A stretch of 14,772 bases of DNA from Deltaproteobacteria bacterium (lineage in GTDB: Bacteria > Desulfobacterota > Desulfobacteria > Desulfobacterales > BuS5). The stretch is taken from positions 1 through 14,772 of the forward strand of contig JAGGWL010000028.1 in the NCBI GenBank assembly GCA_021157555.1, written 5' to 3'. Below, in pieces: positions 6,470 to 12,668 of this stretch. A program made the position numbers and the translations under genes. The notes beneath the pieces are model-generated. The model worked only from the letters and a program-made list of their open reading frames with translations, was not told the origin of the DNA and did not search any database. How positions within the stretch are numbered: the first letter of the stretch is position 1; each line of letters opens with the position of its first letter.

Positions 6470-7236
6470 AACAAAAGAATTCTGAGAAACATATACCCAA
6501 CAAGATACGACGAGGCATTTATATTCTGCCAAACATATTTACATCACTGAATATTTTTTGCGGGTTTTATGTCATAATATCTTCGATAAACGGCAAATTT
6601 GCGGCAGCCGGCGTTTCTATTCTTATAGCGGTTATTTTCGATTCATTAGACGGGAAAATTGCCAGGGCGACAAATACTACAAGCAAATTTGGAGTTGAGT
6701 ACGACTCCCTGGCTGACCTCATTTCTTTTGGCCTGGCTCCCGGCCTTATGGTATACCTTTGGGCACTAAAACCGCTTGGCCGGATTGGCTGGCTGGCTGC
6801 TTTTCTCTTTCTTATATGCGGTGCTCTAAGGCTGGCACGATTCAACACACAAACAGGAAGTGTGGACAGCAACTATTTTGTTGGTCTTCCGATACCTGCC
6901 GGAGCAGGAATGAATGCGGTTATTGTTTTGTTTTGCCACAGGTTTGGAATGAATGATAATATAAATCCGATACTAATATTTATCATTATGAATACGCTTT
7001 CCTTTTTGATGGTCAGCACAATTAAATATAATAGTTTTAAAAAACCAGAGCTGTTCAGGAAAATGAAGTTTAATGTTCTGGTTGGAGCAGTCATGATATT
7101 TATTTTTATTGCGGCTGAACCCTCAATTGCGCTTTTTGTTATGGGGCTTACTTATGTTATTTCCGGTCCCCTTGGCGCGCTGAAACATTTTAAAAATACA
7201 AAACAAAATATAATAGATACGCACAAAACCAGATAA
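6466..7236 (+). CDS. pssA: CDP-diacylglycerol--serine O-phosphatidyltransferase
   Basis: Makes phosphatidylserine from CDP-diacylglycerol and serine, the step before Psd. A 256-residue integral membrane enzyme with about seven or eight hydrophobic helices. The CDP-alcohol phosphotransferase signature D-x2-D-G-x2-A-R-x8-G-x3-D-x3-D is complete, starting at FDSLDGKIAR and ending at VEYDSLAD. The upstream lead GIYILPNIFTSLNIFCGF and the later RLARFN and YFVGLPIPAGAG are standard for the type-II (Bacillus-like) PssA family. It overlaps psd by 4 nt, giving a two-gene phosphatidylethanolamine operon. The last residues (KHFKNTKQN...) form a short basic cytosolic tail. An interrupted inverted repeat with a T-run follows 25 nt after the stop and may end the transcript. 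Confidence 0.95.
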   Translation: MKQKNSEKHIPNKIRRGIYILPNIFTSLNIFCGFYVIISSINGKFAAAGVSILIAVIFDSLDGKIARATNTTSKFGVEYDSLADLISFGLAPGLMVYLWALKPLGRIGWLAAFLFLICGALRLARFNTQTGSVDSNYFVGLPIPAGAGMNAVIVLFCHRFGMNDNINPILIFIIMNTLSFLMVSTIKYNSFKKPELFRKMKFNVLVGAVMIFIFIAAEPSIALFVMGLTYVISGPLGALKHFKNTKQNIIDTHKTR

Positions 7237-7261
7237 AAACCATATTTATTAACTTTAACGT

Positions 7262-7360
7262 TATCCATTGCGCTTTTTTAAGGGAACTGGAAGGAAATAA
7301 TCTACGCATATTGTGCAGAATTTTTTTTCTAAGTTCCCTAATAGCCAATGGATATTTTTT
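7262..7360 (+). repeat. Interrupted inverted repeat plus T6 between pssA and leuB
   Basis: TATCCATTG (7262-7270) pairs perfectly with CAATGGATA (7346-7354), and inside it AGGGAACT (7281-7288) pairs perfectly with AGTTCCCT (7332-7339). The two stems are split by a 10/6-nt internal loop and enclose a 43-nt apical loop. The right arm runs straight into TTTTTT (7355-7360), so this could be a long-looped terminator for psd-pssA, a structured leader of leuB, or a small MITE-like element. leuB starts 18 nt after the T-run, preceded only by a weak GGGTG. Confidence 0.65.
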
Positions 7361-7378
7361 ATGCGGGTGTGAAATAAT

Positions 7379-8458
7379 ATGTCAAAACAATATTCAATTG
7401 CTGTTATTCCGGGCGATGGTACCGGACCGGAAGTTATCAACGAAGGGATCAAGGTACTGGAAGCTGTTGCAAAAAAATTTGAATTCCTGATTAATTTTAC
7501 TCATTATGACCTGGGTGGAGAACGGTACAAGGCCACCGGAGAAATTTTTCCTGATACCGATGCTAAGGGTCTGGCTAAGGCAGATGCGATATATCTGGGA
7601 GCAATAGGCCATCCTGATGTAAAACCTGGTATTCTTGAAAAAGGCCTTCTTTTGAAATTACGGTTTGATTTTGATCAATATATTAACCTGAGGCCGGTTA
7701 AACTATATGAAGGTGTTGAAACACCTTTAAAAAACAAAACACCCGATGATATTGATTTTGTTGTGGTGCGTGAAAATACTGAAGGACTCTATTCCGGAGC
7801 AGGAGGCTGCTTAAAACGCGGCACACCTGATGAAGTTGCCATCCAGGACTCTATAAATACCCGTAAAGGTGTGGAACGATGCATCAGATTCGCATTTGAG
7901 TACTGCAGAAGCCGGAATAAGGCAAAAAAATTGACTCTTTGCGGCAAGACCAATGTCCTTACATATGCTTTTGATCTCTGGGAACGGACTTTTTATGAAG
8001 TAGCCAAAGAATATCCGGATATTCAAACCGATTATGCTCATGTTGACGCTATCTGTATGTGGATGGTAAAAAATCCGGAATGGTTTGATGTTATTGTTAC
8101 AGATAACATGTTTGGAGATATTATAACCGATTTGGCAGCAATGATACAGGGGGGTATGGGTATTGCCGCAGGAGGCAATATCAATCCTGAAGGCGTATCC
8201 ATGTTTGAACCAATCGGCGGATCTGCACCAAAGTATACAGGAAAACAGGTAATTAATCCTATCGCGGCAATTTGTGCAGCTCAGATTATGCTTGCAACCC
8301 TTGGCGAAGATAATGCCGCACAGGCAATAGAAAACGCAATAATCAAGGTACTGCGTGATGACCTGGACGATACCGCTGCAGGAAAAATGGGATACACCAC
8401 AAGTGAGGTTGGAGATCTTGTTGTAAAATATATTGCTGGAGACAAGAACCATGACTGA
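7379..8458 (+). CDS. leuB: 3-isopropylmalate dehydrogenase family enzyme
   Basis: Oxidatively decarboxylates 3-isopropylmalate in leucine synthesis. A 359-residue cytosolic beta-decarboxylating dehydrogenase. Substrate arginines R95 (LKLR), R105 (NLRP) and R131 (VVVREN) match the three malate-binding arginines of Thermus LeuB. Y138 and K190 (GKTNVL) are the catalytic pair. D247 and D251 in NMFGDIITD, with the Asp of AHVDA, bind Mg2+/Mn2+. LLLKLRFDFDQYINLRP and RENTEGLYSG resemble the actinobacterial-type LeuB subgroup but also occur in tartrate and homoisocitrate dehydrogenases. The coenzyme loop reads GGSAPKYTG: K285-Y286 replaces the Asp-Ile of NAD-dependent LeuB, and Gly280 replaces the usual His. 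Its end overlaps the asd start by 8 nt. leuA and leuCD are not in the window, so the exact substrate is inferred. Confidence 0.82.
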   Translation: MSKQYSIAVIPGDGTGPEVINEGIKVLEAVAKKFEFLINFTHYDLGGERYKATGEIFPDTDAKGLAKADAIYLGAIGHPDVKPGILEKGLLLKLRFDFDQYINLRPVKLYEGVETPLKNKTPDDIDFVVVRENTEGLYSGAGGCLKRGTPDEVAIQDSINTRKGVERCIRFAFEYCRSRNKAKKLTLCGKTNVLTYAFDLWERTFYEVAKEYPDIQTDYAHVDAICMWMVKNPEWFDVIVTDNMFGDIITDLAAMIQGGMGIAAGGNINPEGVSMFEPIGGSAPKYTGKQVINPIAAICAAQIMLATLGEDNAAQAIENAIIKVLRDDLDDTAAGKMGYTTSEVGDLVVKYIAGDKNHD

Positions 8459-9473
8459 AAAAAAATTCAACGTCGCAGTGGCAGGTGCGACTGGCGCTGT
8501 CGGTAATCAGATGATCACCTGCCTTGAGGAAAGAAATTTTCCTGTAAAATCTGTTAAATTCCTGGCTTCCCATAGATCCGCAGGTTTAAAATTGAAGTTC
8601 AGGGAAAAAGAAATAGCAGTTGAAGAATTAAAAGAGGATTCCTTTAAGGGAATTGATATAGCCATATTTTCCGCAGGAGGTGGGCCGAGTAAACAATTTG
8701 CGCCCTGCGCAGCAAAAGATGGCTGTATTGTAGTCGATAATTCAAGCGCATGGAGAATGGATCCCGAAGTTCCTTTGGTGATTCCGGAAGTAAATCCTGC
8801 TGCCATAAAAGACTATACCAATAAAGGTATCATCGCAAATCCGAATTGCTCGACAATTCAGATGCTGGTTGCTCTTTATCCGATCTATCAAAAATGCGGG
8901 ATCAAGAGAATTGTTGTTTCCACATATCAGGCTGTATCGGGCACCGGTTTAAAAGCAATTGAAGAGTTGGCCAATCAAACCAAAGCAATACTCAATTTTC
9001 AGGATTATGAAACAAAAGTATATCCTCATCAAATCGCCTTTAACTGTCTTCCACATATTGATATTTTTTTGGAAAACGGTTATACTAAGGAAGAGATGAA
9101 AATGGTTCTGGAAACAAGAAAAATATTTGGGAATGAGGATATAGGAGTAACTGCCACGACTGTGCGAGTACCGGTTTTTTACAGTCATTCTGAAGCAATA
9201 AATATAGAAACAGAAGAGCATATTTCTGCTGACCAGGTAAAAGAACTGCTCTCACATGCGCCTGGAGTAAAAGTTCTGGATGACCCTGCAAAAAATCTTT
9301 ATCCTCTTGCTGTTAACGCCGCAGGCACCGATTTCACATATGTCGGGCGTATACGAGAGGACGAATCAATACCTAATGGAATAAATTTATGGGTAGTGGC
9401 TGATAATATTAGAAAAGGAGCCGCCACCAATGCAGTTCAGATAGCAGAAATACTTGCCAAAAATTATTTATAA
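8451..9473 (+). CDS. asd: Aspartate-semialdehyde dehydrogenase
   Basis: Reduces aspartyl phosphate to aspartate semialdehyde with NADPH, the branch point to lysine/diaminopimelate, threonine and methionine. 340 residues from the chosen ATG at 8451, which has GGAG (8438-8441) 9 nt upstream. An in-frame TTG at 8433 would add six residues but lies before that ribosome site. The N-terminal Rossmann motif is AVAGATGAVGNQM; then SAGGGPSKQFA (phosphate region), VDNSSAWRMD, the catalytic C133 in ANPNCSTIQ, SGTGLKAIEEL and the conserved RVPVFYSHSEAI. The length and motif order fit the dimeric Gram-positive/deltaproteobacterial Asd branch. It overlaps leuB by 8 nt and is followed 13 nt later by greA, so leuB-asd-greA are likely on one transcript. 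Confidence 0.95.
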   Translation: MTEKKFNVAVAGATGAVGNQMITCLEERNFPVKSVKFLASHRSAGLKLKFREKEIAVEELKEDSFKGIDIAIFSAGGGPSKQFAPCAAKDGCIVVDNSSAWRMDPEVPLVIPEVNPAAIKDYTNKGIIANPNCSTIQMLVALYPIYQKCGIKRIVVSTYQAVSGTGLKAIEELANQTKAILNFQDYETKVYPHQIAFNCLPHIDIFLENGYTKEEMKMVLETRKIFGNEDIGVTATTVRVPVFYSHSEAINIETEEHISADQVKELLSHAPGVKVLDDPAKNLYPLAVNAAGTDFTYVGRIREDESIPNGINLWVVADNIRKGAATNAVQIAEILAKNYL

Positions 9474-9486
9474 AGGAGTACACAGT

Positions 9487-9954
9487 TTGGAAAGAACGCC
9501 AATTACCATCAAAGGTTATGCATCTCTAAAAAAGGAACTGGAACGTCTCAAGAAAATTGAACGGCCTGAAAATATTAAAGCTATAGAGGAAGCACGCGCT
9601 CATGGAGACCTTTCTGAAAACGCAGAATTTGAAGCAGCAAAAGACAGGCAGGGTTTTATTGAAGGCAGGATAGGCGAACTGGAATATAAGTTGGCAAGCG
9701 CTGATATAATTGATCCTGACAAACTTCCAAAAGACAAGGCGATCTTTGGCTGTACAGTTATGCTTGAAAATATTGATACCGGCGAAGAAATTAAATATCA
9801 GCTTGTGGGGCCGGACGAATCTAATATTGAAAAAAAACGTATATCTGTCACTTCTCCTTTAGGTAAGGCAATGATCGGCAAAAAACCCGGAGAAGAAGTA
9901 ACATTAACCGCTCCTGGCGGTAAAAGATCTTATGAACTTATAGAAATAGCTTAG
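9487..9954 (+). CDS. greA: Transcription elongation factor GreA, TTG start
   Basis: Binds the RNA polymerase secondary channel and stimulates cleavage of backtracked RNA. From the TTG at 9487 the protein is 155 residues. The N-terminal coiled coil carries the acidic tip HGDLSENAEFEAAK with D41 and E44, which fall at exactly the E. coli GreA numbers when this start is used. The C-terminal FKBP-like domain includes GCTVMLENIDTGEEIKYQLVG and ends SPLGKAMIGKKPGEEVTLTAPGG. AGGAG (9474-9478) sits 8 nt before TTG. An ATG at 9454 in the same frame would add 11 residues that GreA proteins lack and lies inside asd. The TAG stop overlaps the first base of the large palindromic element that follows. Confidence 0.95.
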   Translation: MERTPITIKGYASLKKELERLKKIERPENIKAIEEARAHGDLSENAEFEAAKDRQGFIEGRIGELEYKLASADIIDPDKLPKDKAIFGCTVMLENIDTGEEIKYQLVGPDESNIEKKRISVTSPLGKAMIGKKPGEEVTLTAPGGKRSYELIEIA

Positions 9955-10134
9955 GAACGTGGACGAAATAACTTCCACAAGTAGGCGCACAGATTTAGGT
10001 CAGGTTTGCTTGATCTGAAAGCAGAAAAGTTGAAGGAATAGCAAGCTATTTCAATATTTTTGTGCTTTCAGATTGGGCAAAGATGCCCTGAAGCTGTGAT
10101 GCATAATTGGGGAAGTTATTTTGTCCTCGTTCCT
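9953..10134 (+). ncRNA. Long rod-shaped palindromic element: 6S-like RNA candidate or MITE-like repeat
   Basis: The ends of this 180-bp gap pair with each other. 9953-9980 matches the complement of 10107-10134 with only two mismatches (9960/10127, 9977/10110) and one G-U pair (9965/10122). Inside, ATCTGAAAGCA (10013-10023) pairs with TGCTTTCAGAT (10063-10073), capped by AATAG/CTATT (10038-10042/10047-10051) and a TTGA/TCAA step. A separate small hairpin GGGCA-AAGA-TGCCC (10075-10088) lies on the right side of the central open region. A closing stem, a central bubble with a small 3' hairpin, a terminal stem and a total near 182 nt match the layout of bacterial 6S RNA. The element is also flanked by TTA on both sides (9951-9953, 10134-10136), as a MITE with a 3-bp target duplication would be. 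The structure is certain, the identity is not. It could also be an rpoZ leader. Confidence 0.45.
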
Positions 10135-10147
10135 TATGGAGGCACTT

Positions 10148-10366
10148 GTGGCACGTGTAACTATGGAAGACTGTCTGAAACAGGGCGTAAACAGATTTGA
10201 ACTCGTTAATATGGTGGCAAAACGTGTAAGACAAATTCGTGATGGAGCGGAATACCTGATATATTCACCTAAAAATGAAGACATTGTTGTGTGCCTTAGA
10301 GAAATTGCAGCAGGCAAGATAAAACTCAAGAAAAAAAACGATCAACCCGATGAATCTGATTCATAG
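10148..10366 (+). CDS. rpoZ: RNA polymerase omega subunit, GTG start
   Basis: Small subunit that helps assemble and stabilise RNA polymerase by holding the beta-prime C-terminus. From GTG at 10148 it is 72 residues, beginning MARVTMEDCLKQ, which aligns with the MARVTVQDAV start of E. coli omega; GGAGG (10138-10142) lies 5 nt upstream. Longer starts (TTG 10121, ATG 10136) would overlap the palindromic element or the ribosome site itself. The core NRFELVNMVAKRVRQIRDG is the conserved omega helix block. The C-terminus is a charged tail (KKKNDQPDESDS). The last 17 nt overlap the start of the next gene, so translation is probably coupled. Confidence 0.92.
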   Translation: MARVTMEDCLKQGVNRFELVNMVAKRVRQIRDGAEYLIYSPKNEDIVVCLREIAAGKIKLKKKNDQPDESDS

Positions 10367-11084
10367 CCGTGCATACAAGATTATCAAAAGATATGTCGGA
10401 AAAGCCATACACCGTTATGATATGATAAATGATGGTGACAGAATTCTACTCGGCCTTTCCGGTGGTGTTGACAGTTTTATTCTTTTGTGGATATTGAATG
10501 AGCGAAAAAAACGTATACTAATAGATTATGAATTAATTGCGGTTTTTGTAGATCCTGGTTTTGATGATCAATTTGGTAAAAAAATTGAAACATATTGCAA
10601 AGCAAATGAATTTCATCTATTAATTGATCATACAGATTATGGCCTTAGAGCACACAGCACGGAAAACAGGGAAAACCCCTGTTTTTTATGTTCCAGGCTT
10701 CGCAGAAAACGTCTTTTTGAAATAGCGGCCAAATACGGATGCAAAAAAATAGCTCTGGGGCATCATAAAGATGATATAATCGAAACTCTTTTTATAAATA
10801 TGTGTTATTCAGGTGCAATTGGTACAATGGTTCCTGCACAATCATTTTTTAAGAACGAGTTTCAAATCATAAGACCGCTTGCGTTTGTAGAACAGGAAAC
10901 AATAAATCGTTTTGCAAAAGAAATTGGTTTTCCGGTTTTAACGAATCCATGCCCAAGTGCGAATAACTCCAAACGTAGTGAAATTAAAAAACTTTTGACA
11001 CAGCTTTACAAAACCAACAAAAACATTAAAAGTAATATTTTTAACTCTATGAGCAACGTAAATACAGAATATTTATTAATATGA
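10350..11084 (+). CDS. ttcA: TtcA-like tRNA 2-thiocytidine synthetase (PP-loop ATPase)
   Basis: TtcA activates C32 of some tRNAs with ATP and replaces its oxygen with sulfur, using a [4Fe-4S] cluster. Here the protein has 244 residues. The lead KIIKRYVGKAIHRYDMINDGDR and PP-loop LSGGVDS (37-42) match TtcA rather than TilS. C111 and C114 (NPCFLC) plus C201 (TNPCPSAN) supply the three cluster cysteines. GHHKDDIIET is the second ATP-site motif. It is shorter than E. coli TtcA (311 residues), mainly at the C-terminus, as in short TtcA-like proteins of other phyla, so the exact modified base is an inference. Its start overlaps rpoZ, with no good ribosome site (coupled translation likely), and its stop overlaps the folE2 start. 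Confidence 0.83.
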   Translation: MNLIHSRAYKIIKRYVGKAIHRYDMINDGDRILLGLSGGVDSFILLWILNERKKRILIDYELIAVFVDPGFDDQFGKKIETYCKANEFHLLIDHTDYGLRAHSTENRENPCFLCSRLRRKRLFEIAAKYGCKKIALGHHKDDIIETLFINMCYSGAIGTMVPAQSFFKNEFQIIRPLAFVEQETINRFAKEIGFPVLTNPCPSANNSKRSEIKKLLTQLYKTNKNIKSNIFNSMSNVNTEYLLI

Positions 11085-11851
11085 TTGATATACAAAGTCA
11101 GTTTGATGACCGGAATATTCCTATCGATAAGGTAGGTATCAAAAATCTGCGTTATCCAATAACCGTTTTAGATAAAGGCAGCGGCATTCAGCATACTGTA
11201 GCTTTAATTAATATGTATGTTGATTTACCAAACGAGTACAAAGGTACACACATGAGCAGGTTTGTAGAATTGCTTCACCTGCTGAAGCCGGAGGTCTCTT
11301 TAAAAAAAATATCAAGTATTCTATTACAAATGAAAAGCCATTTAAATGCGGCTTCAGCGCACATCGAAGTCACATTCCCTTATTTTATAAAAAAAAACGC
11401 ACCTGTCAGCAAGATACCAGGTTTTATGGATTATACCTGTAAATTTACAGGAACAAGCAGTGCGGAAGACGAAATTGATCTTATTTCAGAGGTTATTGTC
11501 CCAATTTCTTCAGTATGTCCATGTTCAAAGGAAATAAGCGATGCAGGAGCCCATAATCAGCGCGGCAGAGTAGAGTTGCGCACAAGATTTAAAAAATTTA
11601 TATGGCTGGAAGATATGATAAAGCTTGTGGAACAAGCGGCTTCATGTGAAGTTTATTCAGTTTTAAAACGTGTTGATGAAAAAGCCGTCACCGAAAAAGG
11701 GTATGATAACCCCAAATTCGTGGAAGATATTGTCAGGGATATCGCCTTGGAATTAAAAGCAGACAATAATATCATCTGGTTTTCAGTCAGTGCTGAAAAT
11801 TTTGAATCTATTCACAATCATAGTGCTTATGCCCAGATTATAAGCAGTTAA
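11081..11851 (+). CDS. folE2: GTP cyclohydrolase FolE2
   Basis: Converts GTP to 7,8-dihydroneopterin triphosphate, the first step to folate and to the queuosine precursor. A 256-residue cytosolic enzyme of the type IB (FolE2/MptA) family, not the classic FolE. Motifs visible: DKVGIKNLRYPI near the N-terminus, the THMSRFVELL block, VTFPYFIKK, the active-site CPCSKEISDAGAHNQRGRVELR (C146, C148), LVEQAASCEVYSVLKRVDEK, YDNPKFVEDIVRDIA and the end segment SAENFESIHNHSAYA. The ATG overlaps the ttcA stop by 4 nt (ATGA) and has no clear ribosome site, so translation is coupled. FolE2 tolerates metal shortage because its metal use is flexible; no Zur-like operator is seen here. Confidence 0.95.
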   Translation: MIDIQSQFDDRNIPIDKVGIKNLRYPITVLDKGSGIQHTVALINMYVDLPNEYKGTHMSRFVELLHLLKPEVSLKKISSILLQMKSHLNAASAHIEVTFPYFIKKNAPVSKIPGFMDYTCKFTGTSSAEDEIDLISEVIVPISSVCPCSKEISDAGAHNQRGRVELRTRFKKFIWLEDMIKLVEQAASCEVYSVLKRVDEKAVTEKGYDNPKFVEDIVRDIALELKADNNIIWFSVSAENFESIHNHSAYAQIISS

Positions 11852-11882
11852 AATTTCACCATTTTTTGGGGAGAGTATAAAT

Positions 11883-12521
11883 ATGAAATACTTTATTGCT
11901 ATAGTAATGTCTCTCTTTTTTTTGTCAGTAACAGTTCATGCCGAAACCAGGTATATCAGCAATATAATTAAAATAACCCTGAGGACCGGCCCCGGAATAA
12001 CTCATAAAATTGTTCAAATGATTAAATCCGGGCAGCGTGTTGAAATTAAAGAGCAAGGTGATGAGTGGTCCAGAGTTGGCCTGCCAAATGGAAAGGAAGG
12101 ATGGGTTTTAAACCGGTTTCTTGTTGAAAAAGAGCCCGACTTTATTGCTTTGGCAAAACTAAAAAAAAAATATAACACCATATCAGTCAAGATGCCGAAA
12201 ATAATTACAGAAAATAAACAATTTAAAGAAGAAAATAAAAAGCTCAAACAGAATCTTGACAAGCATCAATCAGAATCAAGTAACCTTGCCAAAGAGTATG
12301 ACAAACTAAAAGATGCTTCTGCAGGGTATCTAGACCTGAAGGTTAAATATGAAAAAACTGTCGTAAAGCTTGCAGAACAGTCAGACAAGGCGGACAGACT
12401 TGAAAAGGAATTGCTCCATAAATATATTACGGCAGGATTAACCGGCGCTGCCGTTTTGCTGCTGGGCTTCATAATAGGCTTCAGCACCAAACGTCAACGT
12501 AAAAGGACATCGCTCCTATAG
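11883..12521 (+). CDS. SH3-domain, coiled-coil, C-terminal membrane-anchor protein (YgiM-like)
   Basis: A 212-residue exported protein of the TIGR04211/YgiM layout. The signal peptide is about residues 1-20 (KYFIAIVMSLFFLSVTVHA, cleavage before ET). A bacterial SH3 domain follows (about 22-90; LRTGPGITHKIVQMIKSGQRVEI and EWSRVGLPNGKEGWVLNRFL). A long charged coiled coil runs from about 105 to 178. A single membrane helix (about 182-203; YITAGLTGAAVLLLGFIIGF) is then followed by a basic cytosolic tail (STKRQRKRTS). This leaves the SH3 domain in the periplasm, where such domains often bind peptidoglycan; the true role is unknown. The ribosome site GGGGAGAG ends about 8 nt before ATG. It lies 31 nt after folE2 and may be the last gene of the greA-rpoZ-ttcA-folE2 run. 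Confidence 0.85.
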   Translation: MKYFIAIVMSLFFLSVTVHAETRYISNIIKITLRTGPGITHKIVQMIKSGQRVEIKEQGDEWSRVGLPNGKEGWVLNRFLVEKEPDFIALAKLKKKYNTISVKMPKIITENKQFKEENKKLKQNLDKHQSESSNLAKEYDKLKDASAGYLDLKVKYEKTVVKLAEQSDKADRLEKELLHKYITAGLTGAAVLLLGFIIGFSTKRQRKRTSLL

Positions 12522-12544
12522 GAATATAAACTCAATCTCCCCGT

Positions 12545-12652
12545 TCCTTAATGTGATGAACCTCCAGAAAAAAATTTTGCTTATATCTATGCCGGAAATA
12601 AAAACGATTAAGGAGGCAAATAAAAATAAGTTGTACGAATTATTTTTATTTG
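12545..12652 (+). promoter_or_regulatory. gatB leader: buried Shine-Dalgarno and 13-bp hairpin
   Basis: A strong AGGAGG (12611-12616) is followed at once by a perfect inverted repeat: CAAATAAAAATAA (12617-12629) pairs with TTATTTTTATTTG (12640-12652), loop of 10 nt. The gatB ATG is only at 12669, and just a weak AGG lies close to it. If the hairpin is folded, AGGAGG comes to about 16 nt from the ATG. Upstream, TCCTTAAT (12545-12552) is complementary to ATTAAGGA (12607-12614), and CCTCC (12561-12565) to GGAGG, so the Shine-Dalgarno could also be masked. This could be a translational switch or just an AT-rich spacer. Confidence 0.45.
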
Positions 12653-12668
12653 ACAATTAAGGCCCAAC

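Noticed and set aside
7811..8470. A 219-codon open frame antisense to leuB
   Set aside because: It lies wholly opposite a clear leuB, has an unusually high Cys content and no recognisable domain, and is best explained as a shadow of the leuB codon pattern.
12631..12660. Nine-codon TTG-started mini-ORF after the AGGAGG in the gatB leader
   Set aside because: The spacing from AGGAGG is 14 nt and the peptide lies inside the hairpin; nothing supports translation.
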